The notes under the pieces: generated by a model
Databases searched by the model: none
Told to the model about the DNA's origin: nothing
The model's input: only the letters and a program-made list of their open reading frames with translations
Position numbers and translations under genes: made by a program
Shown: in pieces, positions 1 to 5,692 of the stretch
Position numbering within the stretch: the first letter of the stretch is position 1
How the letters are laid out: each line of letters opens with the position of its first letter
Assembly: GCA_013214425.1 (NCBI GenBank)
Contig: JABSPN010000220.1
Location: 1-5,692, forward strand
DNA length: 5,692 bases
From: Flavobacteriaceae bacterium
GTDB taxonomy: Bacteria; Bacteroidota; Bacteroidia; Flavobacteriales; Flavobacteriaceae
Direction of reading: 5' to 3'

Positions 1-83
1 GTATTTGTCTATAGTATAAAACTTTTGTGATGTATAGATTTTTCCTATGCACTTGGAAGCATTATAGTTTAAATACATAATAG

Positions 84-422
84 TTATTTTTGATATGAAT
101 TGCTGTTTAATTCTTTTTTTTGGGCAGGTACAACATAGGCATCAAAATACCAGGAAGACCATTTCTCTAATGACAAAAAGATACCTAAACCAAGAACAAT
201 AATGAGGGCTGTCACCAATAATAAGTTCTTCTTTTTTTGTTTCGGATCTATAGTGCACTGTTGTTGTTTGGTTTTAAAGCGATATATTCCAAAAGCTCCG
301 ATTATTAGTGCTAGAGCTCTCAAAATCCATGCACCAAAACCAACGGAGCCATCAGAGTTGTAGAAGAAATCTGCAAATGAAATGGCATAAGCCTGAACCT
401 GTGCTTCTAATAACCAATACAT
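84..422 (-). CDS. Small two-helix membrane protein of unknown function (112 aa)
   Basis: I do not recognise this protein. It has two clear hydrophobic segments, about residues 32-48 (AWILRALALIIGAFGIY) and 66-86 (NLLLVTALIIVLGLGIFLSL). They are separated by a lysine/glutamine-rich loop with a KQKKK run. By the positive-inside rule this loop is cytoplasmic, leaving both termini outside. The N-terminal 20 residues are aromatic and moderately hydrophobic but not a typical signal peptide. The C-terminal 25 residues are polar, with a WSSWYFDAY patch. ATG at 422 is the only reasonable start, because two consecutive in-frame TAA codons lie about 20-27 bases upstream. No Shine-Dalgarno sequence is seen, as is usual in Bacteroidetes. 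It stands alone on its strand, divergent from the relic to its right. It could be a real small inner-membrane protein or the surviving piece of a longer one. Length, composition and codon use look coding; the function is unknown. Confidence 0.65.
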   Translation of the reverse strand: MYWLLEAQVQAYAISFADFFYNSDGSVGFGAWILRALALIIGAFGIYRFKTKQQQCTIDPKQKKKNLLLVTALIIVLGLGIFLSLEKWSSWYFDAYVVPAQKKELNSNSYQK

Positions 423-481
423 TCGAAATATGAGTGTTGTACTTTATTATTTTTGTAGTGTTCATATTAGGTGTTTTTATG

Positions 482-489
482 CAAAAATA
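482..489 (-). promoter_or_regulatory. Possible Bacteroidetes -7 element for the small membrane protein
   Basis: Read on the minus strand this is TATTTTTG, which fits the Bacteroidetes -7 consensus TAnnTTTG, about 60 bases upstream of the ATG at 422. A TTTG lies further upstream, but the spacer of about 26 bases is longer than the usual 19 or so, and the region is T-rich. This is a weak candidate. Confidence 0.22.
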
Positions 490-540
490 ACTGGTGTATT
501 TTCTAAAGTCGTTAACAAAAATCGATTGGTATTATAGTAA

Positions 541-1027
541 AAAATGATTGCTCATATGATGCTTACATAAGGTATCTCAGCAAATTGCACCAATTCATCG
601 GGTGCGAACGCTTTATTATTACTCGCTGGAGCTACTGCAAAAGACTTGACTATATTCAATTATTTTTTGGATAAAAATATTCCTTTCAATACCGAGAATT
701 GTGATGGTAATAATTTATTTTCTACACTGCATGAGGAGTTAATATAAGGGCAATGAATTTTTGGAAACAAAAAGGAGTATCTCGTAAGAAGCTCAATAAA
801 AAAGTAGAAAAAGAGATAATTTCGATTTTCTTTTAGCCCAAGGCACTGCACTCAATTTAAAAGATGCTGAAGGCTATTACATAATGTATCATGTTTTTCA
901 ATAGTATGCTGATAGTAAAAAGGCAATCACACAGCATTTTATTGACCAATTGCGTAAGGCTGGACTTAACGGAAATCAGATTTATGTAAAAAACAACACC
1001 CTAGCCCATATAGCTATTGAGAAAAAC
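541..1027 (+). pseudogene. Ankyrin-repeat protein remnant, frameshifted and truncated
   Basis: Ankyrin-like text is readable in three forward frames. Frame 1 (about 541-750) gives MIAHMMLT-stop-GIS, then GANALLLLAGATAKD, FNYFLDKNIPFN and DGNNLF, which fit the ankyrin pattern of helix pair, loop and DGNxLF turn. Frame 3 (about 753-830) gives MNFWKQKGVSRKKLNK. Frame 2 (about 812-1027) gives NFDFLLAQGTALNLKDAEG, a TAG, then FIDQLRKAGLNGNQ and NNTLAHIAIEKN, again the repeat pattern (NTLAHIAIE resembles the NTxLHxA core). In-frame stops lie at 568-570 (TAA) and 902-904 (TAG), with further stops near 745-757, and at least two frameshifts are needed. No promoter or true start is evident. Intact ankyrin proteins of this kind are usually several hundred residues, so both ends are probably missing. 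The 3' end runs in frame into the BNR remnant. Family assignment is by repeat pattern read by eye; the exact parent protein is unknown. Confidence 0.62.
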
Positions 1028-1741
1028 AGTGTTTATTTTGGTATGGAAGAGCATACTATTCGTGGTGTTATGACTTCTCATGGTGACGGTGTATCTCTCT
1101 ATAGATACAGGTAAAACATGGACGCATCTTAGTTTAGAGAAAACAAAACAGATTTCTAGAATTGTAATGCATCCAACCAATCCGGATATTATTTACTTAG
1201 CTGCACAAGGTAAATACGCAATTCCCACAGAAGAAATAGGAGTTTACAAGTCTATTGACGGTGGTAAAACCTGGAATAAGACACTTTATGAAAATGACTT
1301 TGCTGGTGCTGCGGAATTATCGATGGATATGAACAATCCTCAAGTATTATATGCTGCACTTTGCATCAAAAAGAATACCTTGGAAAATCATTAGTGGTGG
1401 GCCTGGTAGCAGATTATATAAGTTGATCGATGCTGGTGAAACCTAGACAAAGTTAGAAGCAGGTTTACCGAAAGAGTTAAGCAAACTAGCGATTTCAGTT
1501 TGTAGGTCAAACAGCAATAAGGTATATGCACTGATTGAAAGTGATGCGGAAAAAGATGAAAGTAGTTTATACGTCTCGAATAACGCTGATAAATCTTAGT
1601 CTCAAGTTAGTGGTGATAACAAGGTTAACGCAACGTGTTTGGTATTATACAGAAGTATTTACCGATACACAAAATGAAGATGTGGTATATGATTTAAGTG
1701 CTTCTGCACTTCGCTCGAAAGACGGTGGTAGATCTTGGGAA
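1028..1741 (+). pseudogene. BNR/Asp-box (sortilin/Vps10-like) repeat protein remnant, front half only
   Basis: This is colinear with residues about 117-346 of the intact protein at 2021-5311. In order it reads GMEEHTIRGVMTSHGDG (frame 2, matching the family GxGE...GDG segment), then VYLSIDTGKTW, MHPTNPDIIYLAAQG, VYKSIDGGKTW and NNPQVLYAAL (frame 3, about 1092-1360). Frame 1 (about 1366-1620) follows with PWKIISGGPGS, GLPKELSKLAISV and NKVYALIES. Frame 2 (about 1621-1741) ends it with RVWYYTEVFTD and ALRSKDGGRSWE. Frameshifts therefore fall near 1091, near 1360 and near 1620; the last looks like one extra A. Two TAG stops (1444-1446 and 1597-1599) sit where Asp-box tryptophans belong (DAGET-stop, NADKS-stop). 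Roughly 100 N-terminal residues and the whole second half are missing. By hand, about 18 of 41 positions match the intact neighbour around the first Asp-box, so it is a divergent paralogue. Confidence 0.85.
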
Positions 1742-1852
1742 ATCACTTCGGGTAACATTATCTTTGTGGTAACTTCAGGTGTCCCGGACGCTTTGTTATA
1801 CAACTGTGAATTTCATGGTGCGATGACAGGAAGCATTCAAATTTCCAACTAG
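1742..1852 (+). pseudogene. C-terminal fragment of a plastocyanin-like cupredoxin
   Basis: The last 36 codons of this open frame no longer resemble an Asp-box protein. They read ITSGNIIFVV, then VPDALLYNCEFHGAMTGSI and QISN, ending at TAG 1850-1852. This matches the C-terminal strand and copper loop of secreted plastocyanin-like cupredoxins, where a valine/proline-rich strand leads to YxCxxHxxM and a final GxI strand. Cys (1805-1807), His (1814-1816) and Met (1823-1825) keep the C-x2-H-x2-M spacing of three copper ligands. The upstream His ligand and the rest of the roughly 100-residue fold are absent, because BNR sequence ends directly before it in the same frame. It cannot form a complete copper site and is called a relic. 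The tail itself contains no stop or frameshift, so this fusion or loss may be younger than the decay of the ankyrin and BNR pieces. Confidence 0.7.
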
Positions 1853-1945
1853 ACCCATAATTCCAGAGTAAAAACACAATAGATCAAAGTGCTTTAGCCA
1901 ATAATTACGAGCGACCAAAAACAAAGAACCACCTCCACAAAGTAT

Positions 1946-1967
1946 TTTATACATTTAACTGTATAAA
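1946..1967. terminator. AT-rich stem-loop in the convergent gap
   Basis: A perfect 8-bp inverted repeat (TTTATACA / TGTATAAA) with a 6-base loop lies about 55-75 bases past the stop codon of the BNR gene that ends at 2021. It is symmetric, so it could act on transcripts from either side. There is no GC core and no clear U-tract on either strand, so terminator function is only a possibility. Confidence 0.35.
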
Positions 1968-2020
1968 CCTGTTAAAAGATGGTTCAAGTGCTTACAAGCT
2001 CAGTTGCAATTTCTATTTAT

Positions 2021-5000
2021 CTAATCATCAAACTCTTGTCCGCGACCTGGTGTATAAGGCGCACCCAAAGCAATTAACTTTTGTTCTAAGTTCTTTATGT
2101 CTGCATTGAAGATACGTTCCATTTTCGTCTTTATAACTGTTATTTGTTCTTTAGCAATGGAATAACTGTCACGATGTGTTTGCGTTGGTGTTGCCGTAGA
2201 GTATTTCTGCTCATAGCCTATAGCATTTAATCGACTTGCTGGTGATAATGGTTGGTCGATATCTAAGCGACGTTTCACAGAATCTCCGTACATCAATAAT
2301 TGAAGTTCTTTTAATTGATCTTCTATAGACTTTACAGTTGCCATCAAGTTTCCAACAGGTTGTTCCGAACGTTTAATCGCTTCCTTAATGTGTCTTAGTT
2401 TATTTCTCGACTCTGACATTAATTTTTGAGTAGATCCCATATCAGCTTGTAATGCTGCCAATGCTTTTTGGAAAACTACCTTCTCTGCTCTATTTTCGGC
2501 AGGCATTTCCACATTATCTAATGCTTTAACTTCAAAAGAAACTGTATTCCCTAAAGTTTTCGACACACCATCGATCAATAAACTCATTTCTACAGTATAC
2601 ATTCCTGGCGCTACTAATGTCCCTTCATCACGTCCGCTAAACGGATTATAGAATGATGATGTATTCAAGTTTATAGGGTTTTGAGGCGTATATCTTAAAT
2701 TCCAGTGGAATCGTTGAAAGCCTTTTTTTGCAGGCTTAAATACTTTCTTTACCACTTTGCCGCTCGCATCTTTTATAGAGAATACCAATTCTGGCTTACC
2801 TTCTTCTTCCTCTGCTTTTAAGCTATCATAACTTGGATAAGGCGCATCAACTTTATTTTTAGTATGCTTCTTATCTTTCTGCTGACGTTTACTTTTTAAT
2901 GATTTATAATCTGAATTATAATAATACGTGATTAAGGCTTCTGGACCTAAATTTGAAGCCGTGTAGAAGTTATCTCCTTGGAATGATTTTCCAGATAATC
3001 CTAATGGACTGCTTTGCTCCCACATTAAGGCTGTTCTTACAGGATAAATCTTGGCTACTTCTGATGGTATTGCATTTTCTATATTTCGTAATACAGAATA
3101 GTCATCCATTACATAAAAACCACGTCCGAAAGTTCCTAATACTAAATCGTTTTCACGTTCTTGTATAGCTATATCTCTTACAGCAATAGTTGGCAGACCA
3201 TTCTTTAATTGCTTCCAATTTCGTCCTTGATTTGGAGAGAAAAACGCTCCAAATTCTGTTCCGACAAATAATAGATTTTTATCTTTATGATCTTCTTCAA
3301 TCGCATATACACTGCCACGTTCTGGTAAATTCGACTGGATGGCTTTCCAGCTGGCACCTTTATCTGAAGATTTAAAAACATAAGGCTTAAAGTCGCCATA
3401 TTTATGATGGTTAAATACCGCATAGATGACATTCTCATTGTGTTTTGATAAGCATACACTATTTACATAAGATTGCTCAGGAGCGCCAGGAACACGTGCA
3501 ATTTTCATCCAGTTTTGTCCATTATCTTCAGAAATATGAATAAGCCCATCATCTGTACCAGCAGCCAATAAATTCTTATTGATTGGTGATTCAGAGAAGG
3601 CCACTATAGTTCCATATTGAGACGTAGAGCCATTTTTGGCGACAGCATCAATACTTACCACTCTATCGTAAACTTTTAGACTATTTCTATCAATTTGCTG
3701 CGATAAATCATCGCTAATCACGTTCCAGCTATTCCCGTAGTCATCAGATTGAAACACTTTATTTGCCGAAAAATACAACCTACCAAGCTTGTGTCGACTT
3801 ACAACTAAAGGTGCATCCCAATTAAATCGGTATGCGTTTTCACCTTTTCTGGCTTTTGGCTTGATTCCAACTGTTTCTCCACTCTTTTTGTCAAATCGAA
3901 CCAATCCTCCATACTGTGATTGTGCATAGACTATGTTTGGATTATTTGGATCAATTTGTGATTCAAATCCGTCTCCTCCATTGGTAATAAACCACTCAGA
4001 ATTTCTTATACCGTGATTGGTTAATACTCTTGAAGGTCCACCCAAACTAAAGTTGTCTTGTGTCCCTCCGTAGATATTATAAAACGGGTAGTCATTATCC
4101 ACAGCTACCTTATAAAATTGTGTTACCGGTAAGTTCTTTTTAAAATCCCAAGTTTTAGCGGCATCAAAAGTCTCATAAATTCCACCGTCACAACCAATAA
4201 CCCAATGTTTATTGTTGTTTGGATCAATCCACATACAATGATTATCTACGTGTTTAGTATCTTCTCCCACTCGCTTAAAACTCTTACCTCCATTATGTGT
4301 AACCGACATCCATGTGTCCATTGAATACACCGTATTCTCGTCTATAGGATCGGCAATTATTTCTTGATAATAGTTTCCACTGGTTACATGAGAACTACGC
4401 TTTTCCCAACTTGCACCTCTATTTGTAGAAGCATAAAATCCACCTTTACCATTAGCAGCTTCAACAATTGCATAAATTATTTCTGGATTTGCTGGCGAAA
4501 TCGCTAAACCTATTCTTCCTAGCTCTTCTCCTGGTAAACCCTTATTGATTTTTGTCCATGTTGCGCCTCCATCTGTACTTTTGTGCATTGCAGATCCTGG
4601 ACCTCCACCAACGTAGGTAAAGACATGACGACGTCTCTGAAAAGTGGATGCATATAGTATATTTGGATCCCTTGGATCCATAACAATATCATTTACCCCA
4701 GTATGCTCATCTACCGCTAAGATAGAATTCCATGTTTCTCCACCATCTACTGTTTTATACAAACCTCTATCGCCTCCCTTACTCCACAACGGACCTATAG
4801 CAGCTACATATACAATATTTGAGTTTTCAGGATGTATGAGAATCTTTCCAATATGTTCTGAATTTTTAAGTCCCATATGTTCCCAAGACTTTCCGCCATC
4901 TAAAGACTTGTAAATACCATCTCCATATGCTACTGAACGTTGGTTGTTGTTCTCTCCTGTTCCAACCCAAATCACATTGGTATTATTTGGATCCATCGTT

Positions 5001-5311
5001 ACACAACCTATAGAATAGGAACCTTGTGAATCAAATATAGGTTTATAGGTTACTCCGGAATTGACAGTTTTCCAAACACCACCGGATGATGTTGCTACAT
5101 AATACTCAAATTGATTGTTTGGGTTGAACGCAAAATCGGATATTCTTCCCGAAGTTAATGCTGGTCCCACATTACGCCATTTAAGACCCGAAATATTAAT
5201 CTTACTTAATGGTGATTTTTCGTCTGTTTCTTTCTTGGATTTTTTCTGAGCTTCACAAACTTGACTCAAACTGAGCAAGAATGCCATTGTGACAAGGAAA
5301 GTTCTTTTCAT
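2021..5311 (-). CDS. Exported BNR/Asp-box (sortilin/Vps10-like) beta-propeller repeat protein, 1096 aa
   Basis: This is an intact member of the large secreted BNR/Asp-box family, often labelled VPS10 domain-containing, WD40/YVTN/BNR-like or glycosyl hydrolase. The enzymatic label is not demonstrated for most members and I see no proof of catalysis here. Residues 1-21 form a signal peptide (MKRTFLVTMAFLLSL..., CEA|Q); Cys19 lacks a proper lipobox. Asp-box motifs S/T-x-D-x-G-x-S/T-W lie at 136, 187, 245, 295, 338 (ends in F), 381 (DAAKTW), 522, 594, 648 and 692, each followed about 20 residues later by P-x-N-x-x-x-x-Y-type strands. This fits two consecutive propellers over about 45-735. Family landmarks are GTGE (117), CDGGIYE (374), GGTQDN (415), GGDGFE (445) and FGRGFYVMDD (728). 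A Lys-rich linker (803-820) leads to an Ig-like beta domain (about 840-930, FHWNLRY, APGMYTVEM), then a helical, probably coiled-coil tail (about 940-1085). The length is typical. No C-terminal type IX sorting domain is seen. ATG 5311 is fixed by an in-frame TAA two codons upstream. It appears monocistronic. Confidence 0.93.
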   Translation of the reverse strand: MKRTFLVTMAFLLSLSQVCEAQKKSKKETDEKSPLSKINISGLKWRNVGPALTSGRISDFAFNPNNQFEYYVATSSGGVWKTVNSGVTYKPIFDSQGSYSIGCVTMDPNNTNVIWVGTGENNNQRSVAYGDGIYKSLDGGKSWEHMGLKNSEHIGKILIHPENSNIVYVAAIGPLWSKGGDRGLYKTVDGGETWNSILAVDEHTGVNDIVMDPRDPNILYASTFQRRRHVFTYVGGGPGSAMHKSTDGGATWTKINKGLPGEELGRIGLAISPANPEIIYAIVEAANGKGGFYASTNRGASWEKRSSHVTSGNYYQEIIADPIDENTVYSMDTWMSVTHNGGKSFKRVGEDTKHVDNHCMWIDPNNNKHWVIGCDGGIYETFDAAKTWDFKKNLPVTQFYKVAVDNDYPFYNIYGGTQDNFSLGGPSRVLTNHGIRNSEWFITNGGDGFESQIDPNNPNIVYAQSQYGGLVRFDKKSGETVGIKPKARKGENAYRFNWDAPLVVSRHKLGRLYFSANKVFQSDDYGNSWNVISDDLSQQIDRNSLKVYDRVVSIDAVAKNGSTSQYGTIVAFSESPINKNLLAAGTDDGLIHISEDNGQNWMKIARVPGAPEQSYVNSVCLSKHNENVIYAVFNHHKYGDFKPYVFKSSDKGASWKAIQSNLPERGSVYAIEEDHKDKNLLFVGTEFGAFFSPNQGRNWKQLKNGLPTIAVRDIAIQERENDLVLGTFGRGFYVMDDYSVLRNIENAIPSEVAKIYPVRTALMWEQSSPLGLSGKSFQGDNFYTASNLGPEALITYYYNSDYKSLKSKRQQKDKKHTKNKVDAPYPSYDSLKAEEEEGKPELVFSIKDASGKVVKKVFKPAKKGFQRFHWNLRYTPQNPINLNTSSFYNPFSGRDEGTLVAPGMYTVEMSLLIDGVSKTLGNTVSFEVKALDNVEMPAENRAEKVVFQKALAALQADMGSTQKLMSESRNKLRHIKEAIKRSEQPVGNLMATVKSIEDQLKELQLLMYGDSVKRRLDIDQPLSPASRLNAIGYEQKYSTATPTQTHRDSYSIAKEQITVIKTKMERIFNADIKNLEQKLIALGAPYTPGRGQEFDD

Positions 5312-5342
5312 TGGTTATGATTTCGATATTTTATTTTAGAGC

Positions 5343-5372
5343 TGAAAATACGAAATATTAAACCGAATCAAA
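5343..5372 (-). promoter_or_regulatory. Weak promoter candidate for the BNR propeller gene
   Basis: On the minus strand TTTG (5369-5372) is followed after 18 bases by TATTTTCA (5343-5350). The spacing suits the Bacteroidetes -33 TTTG / -7 TAnnTTTG pair, but the -7 box matches only four of six defined bases. It would give a leader of about 30 bases before the ATG at 5311. The AT-rich setting makes chance matches likely. Confidence 0.25.
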
Positions 5373-5408
5373 TCAAGATTTAGAATATTAACAATATTTC
5401 ATGATTCG
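5364..5408. repeat. Inverted repeat CGAATCA...TGATTCG upstream of the BNR gene
   Basis: Perfect 7-base arms (5364-5370 and 5402-5408) flank 31 bases that hold AATATT-aac-AATATT. The arm extended to CGAATCAAATC (5364-5374) recurs exactly at 5543-5553 in direct orientation. It lies 53-97 bases before the start codon and overlaps the candidate -33 element, so an operator role is conceivable. Confidence 0.4.
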
Positions 5409-5425
5409 ATTATGAAAATGATATT

Positions 5426-5439
5426 TTGACTTAGATCAA
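5426..5439. promoter_or_regulatory. FNR/CRP-family-like palindrome
   Basis: The sequence TTGAC-TTAG-ATCAA matches nine of the ten defined bases of the FNR box TTGAT-N4-ATCAA, and extends as TTTGA...TCAAA. It lies about 115-128 bases upstream of the BNR propeller start, roughly 50 bases beyond the candidate -33 element, a plausible activator position. Crp/Fnr regulators are common in Bacteroidetes, but binding here is inferred from pattern alone. Confidence 0.3.
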
Positions 5440-5475
5440 AGTTGAGAACCTGAGTACATCATACTTTTAAAGAGT

Positions 5476-5499
5476 TATCTTAAACTAATTTTTAAGATA
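5476..5499. terminator. AT-rich stem-loop upstream of the BNR gene
   Basis: A perfect 9-bp inverted repeat (TATCTTAAA / TTTAAGATA) encloses a 6-base loop. It lies about 100 bases past the possible minus-strand 3' end at 5600 and could mark the end of that transcript. It lacks GC pairs and a strong U-tract on the minus strand; on the plus strand a short T-rich stretch follows. Confidence 0.3.
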
Positions 5500-5599
5500 T
5501 GATAGTTTTATTTGGGCAGATCCTTCAAGTTATCAATCAGAGCGAATCAAATCGTTTTACATATATTTATTTGGATGATCCTATTGTAATCGCTCCTTT

Positions 5600-5692
5600 T
5601 CAACCCATCGTATTGTAATTGAATACGAATTTGTCTTTATTGTAACCAAAAGAAACTCTCTTAACTTGTATTTTCCGAAACAAAACATTCCA
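5600..5692 (-). CDS. Possible 3' end of a gene running in from the right edge
   Basis: A minus-strand frame is open from the window edge to TGA at 5600-5602, giving 30 residues with alternating hydrophobic and polar character (VKRVSFGYNKDKFVFNYN), as in a beta-rich C-terminus. The next frame is also open, to TAG at 5581-5583, so openness alone decides nothing. I prefer this one for its composition. No family can be named from so little sequence, and it may be non-coding. Confidence 0.25.
   Translation of the reverse strand, partial: WNVLFRKIQVKRVSFGYNKDKFVFNYNTMG

Larger units (their letters stand above)
5312..5599. other. Upstream intergenic region of the BNR gene
   Basis: I find no convincing gene here. 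The only forward ORF of note, about 39 codons from 5499, has no family resemblance and a stop two codons upstream of its ATG. The stretch carries AT-rich repeats: a CGAATCA / TGATTCG inverted pair (5364-5370 and 5402-5408) around an inner AATATT-aac-AATATT (5384-5398), a second copy of CGAATCAAATC at 5543-5553, the FNR/CRP-like box at 5426-5439 and the stem-loop at 5476-5499. The arrangement suggests a regulatory region for the minus-strand gene at 5311, but this is inference. Confidence 0.5.

Noticed and set aside
1..83. Possible gene end or start at the left edge
   Set aside because: All frames I read contain stops and there is no coding pattern; it is AT-rich intergenic DNA.
660..851. Minus-strand ORF of 63 codons
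   Set aside because: It lies antisense to readable ankyrin-like sequence and has a low-complexity Phe/Leu-rich product without any family signal; it is a shadow.
902..1599. Stop-codon recoding (TAG read as an amino acid) in the relic
   Set aside because: Besides TAG there are a TAA stop and at least four frameshifts in the relic, and the neighbouring intact gene itself ends with TAG. Decay explains all of it.
541..1852. Programmed frameshifting to make one fusion protein
   Set aside because: No slippery heptamer with a following structure is evident at the shift points, and in-frame stops and missing domains remain on either side.
2953..3459. Short ORFs on both strands inside the BNR gene
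   Set aside because: They overlap the intact 1096-codon gene in other frames, and their products show no recognisable domain.
4644..4913. Plus-strand ORF of 89 codons antisense to the BNR gene
   Set aside because: Its Ser/Pro/Ile-rich product mirrors the repeated Asp-box codons on the other strand, a common artefact of this repeat.
5499..5618. Forward ORF of 39 codons starting at 5499
   Set aside because: It begins inside the stem-loop, has no homology I recognise, and is within chance length for this region.

Overview
The window is AT-rich and looks like a chromosome segment from a marine or environmental Bacteroidetes, most likely Flavobacteriia. The evidence is the low GC, the AT-rich leaders without a Shine-Dalgarno sequence, and the protein families present: a large secreted BNR/Asp-box (sortilin/Vps10-like) repeat protein, a flavobacterial-style ankyrin protein and a cupredoxin. 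No RNA gene, CRISPR array or insertion sequence is visible.

Layout from left to right. Positions 84-422 (minus) encode a small two-helix membrane protein of unknown function. Positions 541-1852 (plus) are a decayed, mosaic block. It holds an ankyrin-repeat remnant (about 541-1027), the front half of a BNR/Asp-box protein (about 1028-1741) and the last 36 residues of a plastocyanin-like cupredoxin (about 1742-1852). All three pieces lie on the same strand. The ankyrin and BNR pieces are broken by stops and frameshifts, yet both junctions are in frame. Positions 1853-2020 are a convergent intergenic gap with an AT-rich stem-loop. Positions 2021-5311 (minus) hold the one large intact gene, a 1096-residue exported BNR/Asp-box beta-propeller protein. 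Positions 5312-5599 are its upstream region, with a weak promoter candidate, an FNR/CRP-like palindrome, an 11-base direct repeat and a second AT stem-loop. The right edge may carry the 3' end of another minus-strand gene.

The most notable point is that the relic contains a divergent member of the same family as the intact gene, in convergent orientation. By eye the two are only about 40-45% identical where they align, so this looks like loss of a different paralogue and not a recent duplication. Two of its stops replace the conserved Asp-box tryptophan with TAG, as simple G-to-A decay would do. I do not see a clear undescribed system here. The best candidates for a second look are the three-family mosaic relic and the possible FNR/CRP-type control of the propeller gene.
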